DNA from: an uncultured Eubacteriales bacterium
GTDB lineage: Bacteria; Bacillota; Clostridia; Oscillospirales; Acutalibacteraceae
DNA length: 29,334 bases
Reading direction: 5' to 3'
Assembly: GCA_934444365.1 (NCBI GenBank)
Contig: CAKSCM010000019.1
Span: 1 to 29,334, forward strand
A model generated the notes under the pieces. It worked only from the letters and a program-made list of their open reading frames with translations. It did not search any database and had not been told where the DNA came from. Of the stretch, positions 1-7,842 are shown piece by piece; positions within the stretch are counted from its first letter, which is position 1, and each line of letters begins with the position of its first letter. The translations under genes and the position numbers were made by a program.

Positions 1-105
1 ACTTAACTGTACAGCAGGTTCCTCCTATTCGCTACTATTTTTTTCTCCTTTGTAACACTTCTATTGTAAACCTACAATTTAAAGGTAATCTTTTTCATCT
101 GGTAC

Positions 106-134
106 TTGCGGCTTTTGACGGATTATGTTATAAT
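106..134 (+). promoter_or_regulatory. Sigma-A-type promoter of the aconitase operon
   Basis: The -35 candidate is TTGCGG at 106-111 and the -10 is a perfect TATAAT at 129-134, with a 17-base spacer. Transcription would begin near 141, giving a leader of about 30 bases before the GTG start at 171. A TTGACG at 115-120 resembles a -35 better but lies only 8 bases from the -10, so it was not used. An inverted repeat, ATTGTA-AACC-TACAAT (63-78), lies about 28 bases upstream of the -35 and could be an operator. Confidence 0.6.
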
Positions 135-170
135 AATCAATCATAAATGTACCCTTTGGAGGAATTTGCA

Positions 171-2102
171 GTGGGACTGAGCATAGCTGAAAAAATAATT
201 AAAAACCACCTTGTGTCGGGAGAAATGACACCGGGCAGCGACATAGGGCTTAGAATAGACCAGACCCTGACCCAGGATGCGACCGGAACCATGGCGTACC
301 TTGAGTTTGAGGCCATGGGGGTACCGAGGGTCAAAACCGAGCGCTCGGTGGCCTATATCGACCATAATACGCTGCAAAACGGCTTTGAAAATGCCGACGA
401 TCACCGCTTTATACGTACGGTTGCAAAAAAGCACGGAATATATTTTTCGCGTCCGGGCAACGGAATATGCCATCAGGTTCATCTCGAGCGTTTTTCGGTT
501 CCGGGCAAGACCCTTATCGGATCGGACAGCCATACTCCCACCTGCGGCGGTATAGGCATGCTCGCCATGGGTTCGGGCGGAATGGATGTTGCGGTTGCAA
601 TGGGCGGCGGAGAATATCATATAAATATGCCCGAAATAGTAAAGATTGAGCTTAAAGGAAAGCTTAAACCTTACGTTTCGGCAAAGGATATAATCCTTGA
701 GGTTTTAAGACGTCTTTCGGTAAAGGGCGGCGTCGGTAAAATAATAGAGTATTCGGGCGAGGGCGTTGCAACCTTAAGCGTTCCCGAGCGTGCTACCATA
801 ACCAACATGGGTGCCGAGCTCGGAGCGACCACCTCGATATTCCCCTCCGATGAGGTAACCCGCGCGTTTTTGAAGGCACAGGGAAGAGAGGAAGTCTTTA
901 CTCCGCTGTCGTCGGATGCCGACGCGCATTATTCCAAGGTCGTGGAGATAGACCTCGGCGAGCTTACCCCCATGGCGGCGTGTCCCCATTCTCCCGACAA
1001 TGTAAAAACCATAGCCGAGATAGGCTTTTTAAAGGTTGATCAGGTATGTATCGGATCGTGCACCAATTCATCACTTATGGATATGATGAAGGTTGCCAAG
1101 ATATTAAAGGGCAAAACGGTTGATCCGAGCGTCAGCCTTACGATTTCGCCCGGCTCCAAGCAGGTTTTCAATATGATGGCGCAAAACGGCGCATTGTCTG
1201 ATATAATTGAGTCCGGCGCCCGTATTCTCGAGTGCGCATGCGGCCCGTGCATAGGAATGGGACAGTCGCCGAATTCCGGCGGTGTATCGCTTCGCACCTT
1301 TAACCGTAATTTCGAAGGGCGTTCCGGAACGGCCGACGGTCAGGTTTATCTTGTAAGTCCCGAAACGGCGGCGGCGTCGGCCCTTTGCGGATATCTTACC
1401 GATCCGAGGAGCCTTGGGGGAGACATCTCGGTCGAAATGCCCGAGAGCTTTACGGTAAACGATAATATGATTGATCCTCCGGCACCGGAGAGCGATGCCG
1501 ACAAGGTAGAGGTCTTAAAGGGACCGAATATAAAGGATTGCCCCCGTGCCGACGAGCTGGCCGATACTTTAAGCTACAAGGCGGTTTTAAAGGTCGGTGA
1601 CAATATAACCACTGACCATATAATGCCGGCAGGCGCGAAAATTTTGCCGTATCGCTCAAATATTCCTCATCTTTCGCAGTTTTGCTTTGCGGTGTGCGAT
1701 AAGGAGTTCCCCGAGCGCTGCAAGAGTCTCGGCGGCGGCTTCATAATCGGAGGCGCCAACTACGGTCAGGGCTCCTCGCGCGAGCACGCGGCGCTGGTTC
1801 CCCTTTATCTCGGAATAAAGTGCGTTATAGTAAAGTCGTTTGCCCGTATACATATGGCGAACCTTATAAATGCCGGAATACTTCCCCTTACATTCGAAAA
1901 CGAGTCCGATTACGACCTTATAAACGAGGGCGACGAGCTTGTACTTGAAAATGTAAGAGAGGCCGTGGAAAAATCCGAAAAGATTATTCTTACCGATAAG
2001 ACAAACGGAAAGCAGATTCCGCTTTGCATGAATTTTTCGGCAAGACAAAGAGAAATGCTTTTGGCCGGCGGACTGCTCCGCATGACGGCGAAGAATTCCT
2101 GA
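171..2102 (+). CDS. acnA: Aconitate hydratase (aconitase), short 643-residue form
   Basis: Interconverts citrate and isocitrate through a [4Fe-4S] cluster in the cytoplasm. The cluster ligands are visible: Cys297 in GSCTNSS, and Cys357 and Cys360 in CACGPC, with the same three-residue spacing as in mitochondrial aconitase. The substrate-loop motif GSDSHTPTCGGIG and the C-terminal swivel-domain motif GGANYGQGSSREHAA are also present. The length fits the compact aconitases of Clostridia rather than the roughly 890-residue AcnA of enterobacteria. I place the start at GTG 171 and not at the in-frame ATG 147, because GGAGG (158-162) sits 8 bases before the GTG and the family normally begins MGL. 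The isocitrate dehydrogenase gene follows after 51 bases, so the pair forms the oxidative branch to 2-oxoglutarate, probably serving glutamate synthesis. No citrate synthase is in the window. Confidence 0.93.
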   Translation: MGLSIAEKIIKNHLVSGEMTPGSDIGLRIDQTLTQDATGTMAYLEFEAMGVPRVKTERSVAYIDHNTLQNGFENADDHRFIRTVAKKHGIYFSRPGNGICHQVHLERFSVPGKTLIGSDSHTPTCGGIGMLAMGSGGMDVAVAMGGGEYHINMPEIVKIELKGKLKPYVSAKDIILEVLRRLSVKGGVGKIIEYSGEGVATLSVPERATITNMGAELGATTSIFPSDEVTRAFLKAQGREEVFTPLSSDADAHYSKVVEIDLGELTPMAACPHSPDNVKTIAEIGFLKVDQVCIGSCTNSSLMDMMKVAKILKGKTVDPSVSLTISPGSKQVFNMMAQNGALSDIIESGARILECACGPCIGMGQSPNSGGVSLRTFNRNFEGRSGTADGQVYLVSPETAAASALCGYLTDPRSLGGDISVEMPESFTVNDNMIDPPAPESDADKVEVLKGPNIKDCPRADELADTLSYKAVLKVGDNITTDHIMPAGAKILPYRSNIPHLSQFCFAVCDKEFPERCKSLGGGFIIGGANYGQGSSREHAALVPLYLGIKCVIVKSFARIHMANLINAGILPLTFENESDYDLINEGDELVLENVREAVEKSEKIILTDKTNGKQIPLCMNFSARQREMLLAGGLLRMTAKNS

Positions 2103-2153
2103 GATAAAACAAGAATTAAATGCCACTGGGTTTAATCGAAAGGGTGTATAAAA

Positions 2154-3317
2154 ATGAACGAACAGCAAATTAGGGACGCCGTTGGCAAGTTTGAAGAGCT
2201 TATCCGCTCGCAGATTGAGCGCTCCGACCGCATAAAGGCGCAAAAGGATTTTGTGGATTACGACAATCTCGATAAAATAATAATCGGCGTTTGCGGCGGC
2301 GACGGAATAGGCCCCATTATAACCAAGGAATCGGCAAGGGTTTTAAAATTTTTGCTTGATGACGAGGTAAAGGCCGGAAAAATTGAATTCCGCGATATAG
2401 ACGGTCTTACAATTGAAAACCGTGCGGCGGCCGGCAAGGCCATTCCGGATGACGTTTTAGCCGAGCTTAAAGCCTGCCATGTTATACTTAAAGGACCTAC
2501 AACAACACCGCGTGCCGGCGACAAGTGGCCGAATATCGAAAGCGCAAACGTTGCAATGCGCAAGGAGCTTGACCTTTTTGCCAATGTCCGCCCGGTAAAG
2601 ATCCCCGAGCAGGGAATAGACTGGACCTTCTTCAGAGAGAACACCGAGGGCTCATATACCCTCGGCTCAAAGGGAATAAACGTAACCGACGACGTGGCCT
2701 TCGACTTTACGGTTGCAACCACCGAGGGAACCGAGCGCATAGCGAGACTCGCCTACGAATATGCTCGTAAAAACAAGAAGGACCGTGTTTCGATAATAAC
2801 CAAGGCCAACGTCATAAAGACCACCGACGGCAAGTTCTTAAAGCTCTGCAAGGCCATAGGCGAGGAGTATCCGGAGATCGTTACCGACGACTGGTACATC
2901 GACATAACCACCGCAAAGCTGGTTGACGAAAAGCGCCGCAGAGATTTCAAGGTTTTTGTGTTGCCGAACCTTTACGGCGATATAATCACCGATGAGGCGG
3001 CCGAGTTCCAGGGCGGAGTAGGCACTGCCGGCAGCGGAAACATCGGCAAGCGCTATGCCATGTTTGAGGCTATACACGGTTCCGCTCCCCGTATGATCGA
3101 CGAGGGCAGAGGAAAATTCGCCGATCCGTGCTCCATGCTCAGGGCGTCGGTCATGCTTTTGTCGCACATAGGCCGTCAGGAAAAGGCCGATCTGCTTGAA
3201 AAGGCCCTTGATATATGCATGATAAGCGAGAAAAAGCTTACAATAACCGGACGTGATACCGGCTGCACCTGTGAAGAATTCGGCGATTATGTAATGGAGA
3301 CCATTAAAAAATTCTAA
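2154..3317 (+). CDS. icd: Isocitrate dehydrogenase, isocitrate/isopropylmalate dehydrogenase family
   Basis: Oxidatively decarboxylates isocitrate to 2-oxoglutarate. Family motifs in order: GGDGIGP near residue 49, the substrate loop ESANVAMRKELDLFANVRP (S-x-N-x-x-x-R, as around Ser113/Asn115/Arg119 of E. coli Icd), FRENTEGSY, TKANVIK (catalytic Lys region), NLYGDIITDEAA (metal-binding Asp residues) and AIHGSAP. The Ser and Arg of the substrate loop favour isocitrate over 3-isopropylmalate, and the position just after aconitase supports this. Coenzyme use is unclear: the two residues after HGSAP are Arg-Met, neither the Lys-Tyr of NADP enzymes nor the Asp-Ile of NAD enzymes. About 45 residues precede the first Rossmann-like strand, an N-terminal extension compared with minimal family members. 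An AAAGGGTG ribosome binding site lies about 8 bases before ATG 2154. Confidence 0.88.
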   Translation: MNEQQIRDAVGKFEELIRSQIERSDRIKAQKDFVDYDNLDKIIIGVCGGDGIGPIITKESARVLKFLLDDEVKAGKIEFRDIDGLTIENRAAAGKAIPDDVLAELKACHVILKGPTTTPRAGDKWPNIESANVAMRKELDLFANVRPVKIPEQGIDWTFFRENTEGSYTLGSKGINVTDDVAFDFTVATTEGTERIARLAYEYARKNKKDRVSIITKANVIKTTDGKFLKLCKAIGEEYPEIVTDDWYIDITTAKLVDEKRRRDFKVFVLPNLYGDIITDEAAEFQGGVGTAGSGNIGKRYAMFEAIHGSAPRMIDEGRGKFADPCSMLRASVMLLSHIGRQEKADLLEKALDICMISEKKLTITGRDTGCTCEEFGDYVMETIKKF

Positions 3318-3356
3318 AAAATATTCAAAGCAGTTTTTACTTTGGAGCGATTCCGT

Positions 3357-4028
3357 ATGAAAAGTAATTGCATACCTATTTCGGTTATGAAGCGTATGCC
3401 GAAATACTACCGTTTTTTAGAGGAGCTTTCCGACGTGGGCGTTCGGCGTATATCGTCGCGTGAGCTGTCGGAGAAAACCGGCTTTACGGCATCGCAGATA
3501 CGTCAGGATTTAAGCGCGCTGGGCGGTTTCGGTCAGCAGGGCTACGGTTATAATGTGGATCTGCTGAAGGGGAAAATCGGGCATGTGCTCGGTCTTGAAA
3601 AGAAATATCCGGCGATACTTATAGGGGCCGGGAGCATGGGCCGGGCCGTTGCGGAAAACGTGAATTTTGAAAGACGCGGTTTTTCGCTTATAGGGGTATT
3701 CGATTCGAACCAGGCGGTTACCGGACGTATGGTCGGCGGCCTGCCCGTAAGGCATATTGACACGCTTGACGATTTTTGCCGGGAGAATTTTCCCGAAGCG
3801 GCGGTGCTGTGCCTGTCTCCGGAGGCGGCAAGAAATACGGTTATATCCCTTAAAAAGCTCGGAGTTAAGGCCTTTTGGAATTTAAGCGGATGCGAGATTA
3901 TTTCGCCGGACAGCTCGGTGAAGATTGAAAATGTCCATCTTGGAGACAGTCTTATGGCGCTTTGCAGTAAGATGAATCCGCTTGCGGAGAATGAGGATTT
4001 TATTGACGGAGGTGACACCGAAGAATGA
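3357..4028 (+). CDS. rex: Redox-sensing transcriptional repressor Rex
   Basis: Rex is a homodimeric repressor that binds DNA when NADH/NAD+ is low and releases it when NADH binds, controlling fermentative and redox genes in Gram-positive bacteria. The N-terminal winged helix is clear (PKYYRFLEEL, then SQIRQDLSALGGFGQQG, the usual recognition-helix and wing region). It is followed by a Rossmann domain with GAGSMGRA. The 223-residue length is close to the usual 205-215, with a short acidic C-terminal tail. ATG 3357 is preferred over the upstream in-frame TTG 3342 because GGAG at 3344-3347 lies 9 bases before it. The gene begins about 39 bases after icd and its stop overlaps the next start, so it appears to be the third gene of the acn operon. 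Linking Rex to the TCA branch is an inference from position. Confidence 0.93.
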   Translation: MKSNCIPISVMKRMPKYYRFLEELSDVGVRRISSRELSEKTGFTASQIRQDLSALGGFGQQGYGYNVDLLKGKIGHVLGLEKKYPAILIGAGSMGRAVAENVNFERRGFSLIGVFDSNQAVTGRMVGGLPVRHIDTLDDFCRENFPEAAVLCLSPEAARNTVISLKKLGVKAFWNLSGCEIISPDSSVKIENVHLGDSLMALCSKMNPLAENEDFIDGGDTEE

Positions 4029-4699
4029 AAAAAATATTTGATTCCGGTGTGCTGCATTTGCTCCCCACAGCCGACGGATTTATATTTGTCGCCTTTCAGG
4101 GCGAATATGCCGACAGGGCGATAGTTGTATACAGAAAGTACGACGCCGCGACGGGAACGATAGAGCCGATAACCAGGAACGTATATCTGCTCTCAAAATT
4201 CGGCAACGGATTTGAGCAGTTTGAAAGCTCGCCGTCGGAATTTCTTAATACCCGTACCGAGGCCCTTCACGATCACCGTACGCTGGTGCTCCATCCGTCG
4301 GGCGAGGCGAGCATTCTTAATATCAACGGAGTTCAGTGCTGGAGCGGCAAAATGCTCTACCGCGGACACGGGCCCTCATCGGCGGCCATGACCGACAAGG
4401 GGCTTTGGGTGTCTTATCCGGCCGGGAATGCCATTGTAAGGTATTCGCTTCGTAATATGCGCGAGGATTTGCGTGTGGGCAGCGAACATTCCGATGTGCT
4501 TAAATCCCCCGAGTACCTTTTTCATGCGGCGACCGGTAAAATGCTTGTTTGTACGGGCGAAAACCGCAAGATATTAAGCGTTAATCTCGACAGCTATGTA
4601 ATAGACGAATATATGAGCTTTAACGAACCGGTGCGCCAGTACACGCGCGTCGGCCACGATGAAGTTGTGCTGCTTGATTCGGGAATATACATGCTTTGA
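4025..4699 (+). CDS. Unknown beta-rich protein coupled to rex
   Basis: I do not recognise this 224-residue protein. The start ATGA overlaps the rex stop by four bases, and GGAGGTGA (4008-4015) lies inside the end of rex, so translation is almost certainly coupled to Rex. There is no signal peptide, membrane segment or Cys cluster, so it should be cytoplasmic. The sequence is rich in alternating hydrophobic strands separated by turns (for example GLWVSYPAGNAIVRYSL, MLVCTGENRKILSVNLDSY, DEVVLLDSGIYML), which suggests repeated four-strand blades of a partial beta-propeller. This is a fold guess from pattern only. No catalytic motif was seen. It ends 27 bases before a strong terminator and is the last gene of the operon. 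Confidence 0.75.
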   Translation: MKKIFDSGVLHLLPTADGFIFVAFQGEYADRAIVVYRKYDAATGTIEPITRNVYLLSKFGNGFEQFESSPSEFLNTRTEALHDHRTLVLHPSGEASILNINGVQCWSGKMLYRGHGPSSAAMTDKGLWVSYPAGNAIVRYSLRNMREDLRVGSEHSDVLKSPEYLFHAATGKMLVCTGENRKILSVNLDSYVIDEYMSFNEPVRQYTRVGHDEVVLLDSGIYML

Positions 4700-4726
4700 T
4701 CGGGCGAAAAAATCAATAGAAAAAGC

Positions 4727-4767
4727 AAAACCTTCCGTGATTTTGTTCTTCACGGAAGGTTTTTTAT
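4727..4767. terminator. Bidirectional intrinsic terminator between converging operons
   Basis: A near-perfect stem pairs AAAACCTTCCGTGA (4727-4740) with TCACGGAAGGTTTT (4750-4763) around a 9-base loop. A T-run follows on the plus strand, and the A-rich left flank gives a T-rich tail on the minus strand. It ends the acn-icd-rex operon and also serves purB, which converges from 4888. Nothing else of note was seen between 4700 and 4887. Confidence 0.9.
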
Positions 4768-4887
4768 ATTACTTAATTTTTCATCGTAAATATTTTTGCC
4801 TTAATAATTGAAATTTAAGCACGGTGTGCGATTACCGGTTTGCTTTAAGTAAAAACCATAAGATAAGGCAAAAAACTGTTTTGAAAA

Positions 4888-6315
4888 TTACAGATTGATC
4901 TCGGCCGATGCGATCTTCTTTTCAGCCGATATGCAGGGCAGAACATCGTTCTTTATAAACCTTTCGGTCTGCTCGGCGCTGCAGCCGATATAAAGCGAGG
5001 GGTGCATAAGCTCGGCAATTTCGTCGTGAGAAAGCCCGAAGGAGCTGTCGGCGCATATTCTGTCAATAAGATCGTTTTGCTTGCCCTCTTTTTTCACCTT
5101 TTCGCCGGCGAGCATTGAATATTCGCGGATCTTTTTGTGAAGCTCCTGACGGTCGCCGCCCTTTTTAACGGCGCGCATCATTATATTTTCGCTGGCCATA
5201 AAGGGCAGTTCTTCCATTATGCGCTTTTCAACGATTTTTTCGTTGACCACCAGTCCGTCGCACACGTTGAGAAGAAGATTGAGTACGGAGTCGGCGGCCA
5301 GAAAGCCTTCGGCGACCGAAATGCGTTTATTGGCCGAGTCGTCAAGTGTTCTCTCAAAAAATTGGGTAGATGCGGTCAGCGCCGGATTCAGCGCGTCAAC
5401 CATCAAATACCTCGAAAGGGCGCAAATACGCTCGCACCGCATGGGATTGCGCTTGTACGGCATAGCCGAGGAGCCTATCTGGTTTTTCTCAAACGGCTCT
5501 TCTATCTCCTTAAAGCACTGCAGGAATCTTATATCATCGGCAAATTTATAGGCCGATTGAGCAAGTCCGGAAAGGGAGGACAAAACCATATAGTCGACCT
5601 TTCGAGAATAGGTCTGTCCCGATACCGGCACGGTCGCCTCAAAGCCCATGTCGTGCGCTATAAGGTGCTCCATTTTTTCGATTTTTTTGATATCTCCGTC
5701 AAACAGCTCAAGAAAACTCGCCTGTGTTCCGGTGGTTCCCTTTGAGCCGAGGAGTTTGAGCGAATCGATTCGGCGGCTAATTTCCTCAAAATCCATTAAG
5801 AATTCGTTTATCCACAGGGTCGCACGTTTGCCCACCGTTGTCGGCTGGGCCGGCTGTAAGTGGGTGTAGCCGAGGCAGGGAAGATTCTTATATTTGAGCG
5901 CGAAATCGCTTAAAAGCGAAATTACGCCGGCGAGCTTTTCGTGTACAAGGTGCAATGCGTCGCGCATTATGACCACGTCGGTGTTGTCTCCTACATAGCA
6001 GGAGGTGGCTCCGAGATGAATTATCGGCTTTGCCTTAGGGCACTGGACGCCGTAGGCGTAAACGTGGGACATAACGTCGTGACGGACTTCCTTTTCGCGC
6101 GCCTCGGCGACCTCGAAATTGATATCCTCGGCATGTGCTTCAAGCTCGGCTATCTGCTCGTCGCTTATGTTGAGTCCGAGCTTTTTTTCGGCCTTTGCAA
6201 GGGATATCCAAAGCCGTCTCCATGTTTTGAATTTTTTGTCGGCTGAGAATATGTACTGCATTTCGCGGCTGGCATAACGTGTGCAAAACGGGCTTTCGTA
6301 AGAATCTCTTGACAT
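4888..6315 (-). CDS. purB: Adenylosuccinate lyase
   Basis: Catalyses two steps of purine synthesis: SAICAR to AICAR plus fumarate, and adenylosuccinate to AMP plus fumarate. The fumarase/aspartase superfamily signature GSSAMPYKRNP is intact, including the mobile-loop catalytic serine. The GATSCYVGDNTD and GYTHLQPAQPTT regions, which carry the general acid/base histidine, are also clear. At 475 residues it is longer than the roughly 430-residue Bacillus PurB and resembles the longer, eukaryote-like subfamily. A GAAAGGAAC site precedes ATG 6315. The aspartate aminotransferase gene ends about 100 bases upstream, and no strong promoter or terminator was seen in that gap, so co-transcription is plausible. 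Both enzymes sit on the aspartate/fumarate axis, but no other pur gene is present. Confidence 0.95.
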   Translation of the reverse strand: MSRDSYESPFCTRYASREMQYIFSADKKFKTWRRLWISLAKAEKKLGLNISDEQIAELEAHAEDINFEVAEAREKEVRHDVMSHVYAYGVQCPKAKPIIHLGATSCYVGDNTDVVIMRDALHLVHEKLAGVISLLSDFALKYKNLPCLGYTHLQPAQPTTVGKRATLWINEFLMDFEEISRRIDSLKLLGSKGTTGTQASFLELFDGDIKKIEKMEHLIAHDMGFEATVPVSGQTYSRKVDYMVLSSLSGLAQSAYKFADDIRFLQCFKEIEEPFEKNQIGSSAMPYKRNPMRCERICALSRYLMVDALNPALTASTQFFERTLDDSANKRISVAEGFLAADSVLNLLLNVCDGLVVNEKIVEKRIMEELPFMASENIMMRAVKKGGDRQELHKKIREYSMLAGEKVKKEGKQNDLIDRICADSSFGLSHDEIAELMHPSLYIGCSAEQTERFIKNDVLPCISAEKKIASAEINL

Positions 6316-6417
6316 TTTTTAAATCCTGTTCCTTTCACGGCAGATTAATGGAAATGAAAAACGGCTCTGTCTTTCGGCTTCGAAATTTAGATGTGATTGC
6401 TGCGGAAAAGTTTATTC

Positions 6418-7695
6418 TTAGTTTTTGTCTTTAAGCAGCTTTTCGCAGGCGGCAAGCTGTATTGCTATACAAAGCAGCTCTACTGCGTCTTTGAGCTCCG
6501 ACTCCAAGGGGAATGACGGGGCTATTCTTATATTCTCGTCGTTAGGATCATGTCCGTACGGGAAGGCCGAGCCGGCCGGGGTCAGCGTTACGCCGGCATC
6601 CGAGCACAGCTCCTGAACGCGCTTCGCGCATCCGGGCATTACATCAAGGCTTATAAAGTAGCCGCCGTTGGGGGTGGTCCAGTGTGCAATCTCCTTGCCG
6701 GCAAGCTCTTTATTAAACGCGTTTAAGACGATTTCGAATTTTGGCTTGATTTTGGCGGCATGCTGTCTCATTCTCAGCTTCATTCCGTCAAGATCGACGA
6801 AGTATTTAAGATGTCTTAACTGGTTTATTTTATCCGGTCCTATCGTCTGGACCGCAATTCTTTTCTCGATAAGAGAAATATTGAAATCTGAGGCTGCAAG
6901 GGCGGCAACGCCGCTGCCCGGGAAGGTTATTTTTGAGGTTGAGGTAAAGGAGAGCACTATGTCTTCGTTTCCGGATTTTCTGCAAGCGTCAAATATGTTG
7001 TAAAGCCGGTCGCTGGTGTCGTTAAGGTCGTGTATAAAGTAGGAATTATCCCAGAAAATACGGAAGTCCTTTGCGGCCGGTTTTAAAGCGGCAAACTCCT
7101 CTACAACTTCCTTACTGTAGGTGATTCCGGTGGGGTTTGAATATTTGGGAACACACCAGACGCCCTTTACTGTCGGATCGTTTTCGCAAAGGCGGCGGAT
7201 TTCGTCCATATCCGGCCCGGTGGCAAGCATTTTAACGGGAACGAGCTCGAATCCGAAGTATTCGGTTACGGCGAAATGGCGGTCATATCCCGGGCAAGGA
7301 CACAAAAACTTGCGGTTTTTAACCTCGCACCAGGGGCCCTCGCCGAAGCCGTGGGTCATGCCCTGAGATATGCAATCATACATCATGTTAAGGGAGGAGT
7401 TGCCCCCGACAATAACGTTTTTGGCCTGAACCCCGAAAACCTCGGCAAAAAGCTGCCTTATTTCGTTTATGCCCAAGGGAACACCGTAGTTTCGGCAATC
7501 TACCCCTGCCGGGGTTTTGTAATCGTCTTTGCCGAGCACGTCCAAAATATCGCTGACCATGTCAAGCTGTTCGGTTGCCGGCTTTCCGCGCGACATATCG
7601 AGCTTTAAGCCGCGAGCCTTAAAATCATTGTATTTTTTTTCGAGCTCAGCCTTTATGTTTGCGAGCTGTTCGGTGTCCATCCGGGAAAATTCCAT
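6418..7695 (-). CDS. Aspartate aminotransferase, class I PLP enzyme of subgroup Ic
   Basis: A fold-type I PLP aminotransferase of 425 residues. The opening motif SRGKPATEQLDMV is characteristic of the distinctive aspartate aminotransferase subgroup (type Ic, Corynebacterium AspT-like) that was once grouped with MocR-type domains. The PLP-binding residues can be placed: Asn187 in YSNPTG, Asp216 and Tyr219 in FWDNSYF, and the Schiff-base Lys255 in SFTSTSKITFPGSG. It would convert aspartate plus 2-oxoglutarate to oxaloacetate plus glutamate, linking to the 2-oxoglutarate made by the aconitase/isocitrate dehydrogenase genes of this window. A GAAGG site lies about 10 bases before ATG 7695. It sits between asnS and purB on the same strand, all three using or making aspartate derivatives. 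Substrate choice (aspartate or another dicarboxylate or aromatic amino acid) is inferred from the subgroup. Confidence 0.85.
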   Translation of the reverse strand: MEFSRMDTEQLANIKAELEKKYNDFKARGLKLDMSRGKPATEQLDMVSDILDVLGKDDYKTPAGVDCRNYGVPLGINEIRQLFAEVFGVQAKNVIVGGNSSLNMMYDCISQGMTHGFGEGPWCEVKNRKFLCPCPGYDRHFAVTEYFGFELVPVKMLATGPDMDEIRRLCENDPTVKGVWCVPKYSNPTGITYSKEVVEEFAALKPAAKDFRIFWDNSYFIHDLNDTSDRLYNIFDACRKSGNEDIVLSFTSTSKITFPGSGVAALAASDFNISLIEKRIAVQTIGPDKINQLRHLKYFVDLDGMKLRMRQHAAKIKPKFEIVLNAFNKELAGKEIAHWTTPNGGYFISLDVMPGCAKRVQELCSDAGVTLTPAGSAFPYGHDPNDENIRIAPSFPLESELKDAVELLCIAIQLAACEKLLKDKN

Positions 7696-7785
7696 AATAT
7701 AAAAACCTTCTTGAAATTACTTTGTAAAGCGACATAATCGCTGTTGTATCGTGGGTGAAACCTTTTGCCGGAGCCTTATTATCCG

Positions 7786-7812
7786 CTGTAAAAATCGCGC
7801 TGTAACAGCGGT
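7786..7812 (-). terminator. Weak hairpin after asnS
   Basis: CGCTG-TAA-CAGCG (7798-7810) forms a five-pair hairpin about 32 bases beyond the asnS stop, followed on the minus strand by CGATTTTTA. The stem is short and the T-run is offset, so it may give only partial termination before the aminotransferase gene. Confidence 0.3.
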
Positions 7813-7842
7813 GTAATAATGCTTGAGAGCGTCGAATCGAAA

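Noticed and set aside
20..52. AGGAGG and AAAGGAG on the minus strand near the left edge, suggesting a divergent gene start
   Set aside because: No ATG, GTG or TTG follows either site at a workable distance within the window, so no gene can be supported.
115..134. TTGACG at 115-120 as the -35 of the aconitase promoter
   Set aside because: It is only 8 bases from the -10 TATAAT; TTGCGG at 106-111 gives the correct 17-base spacing.
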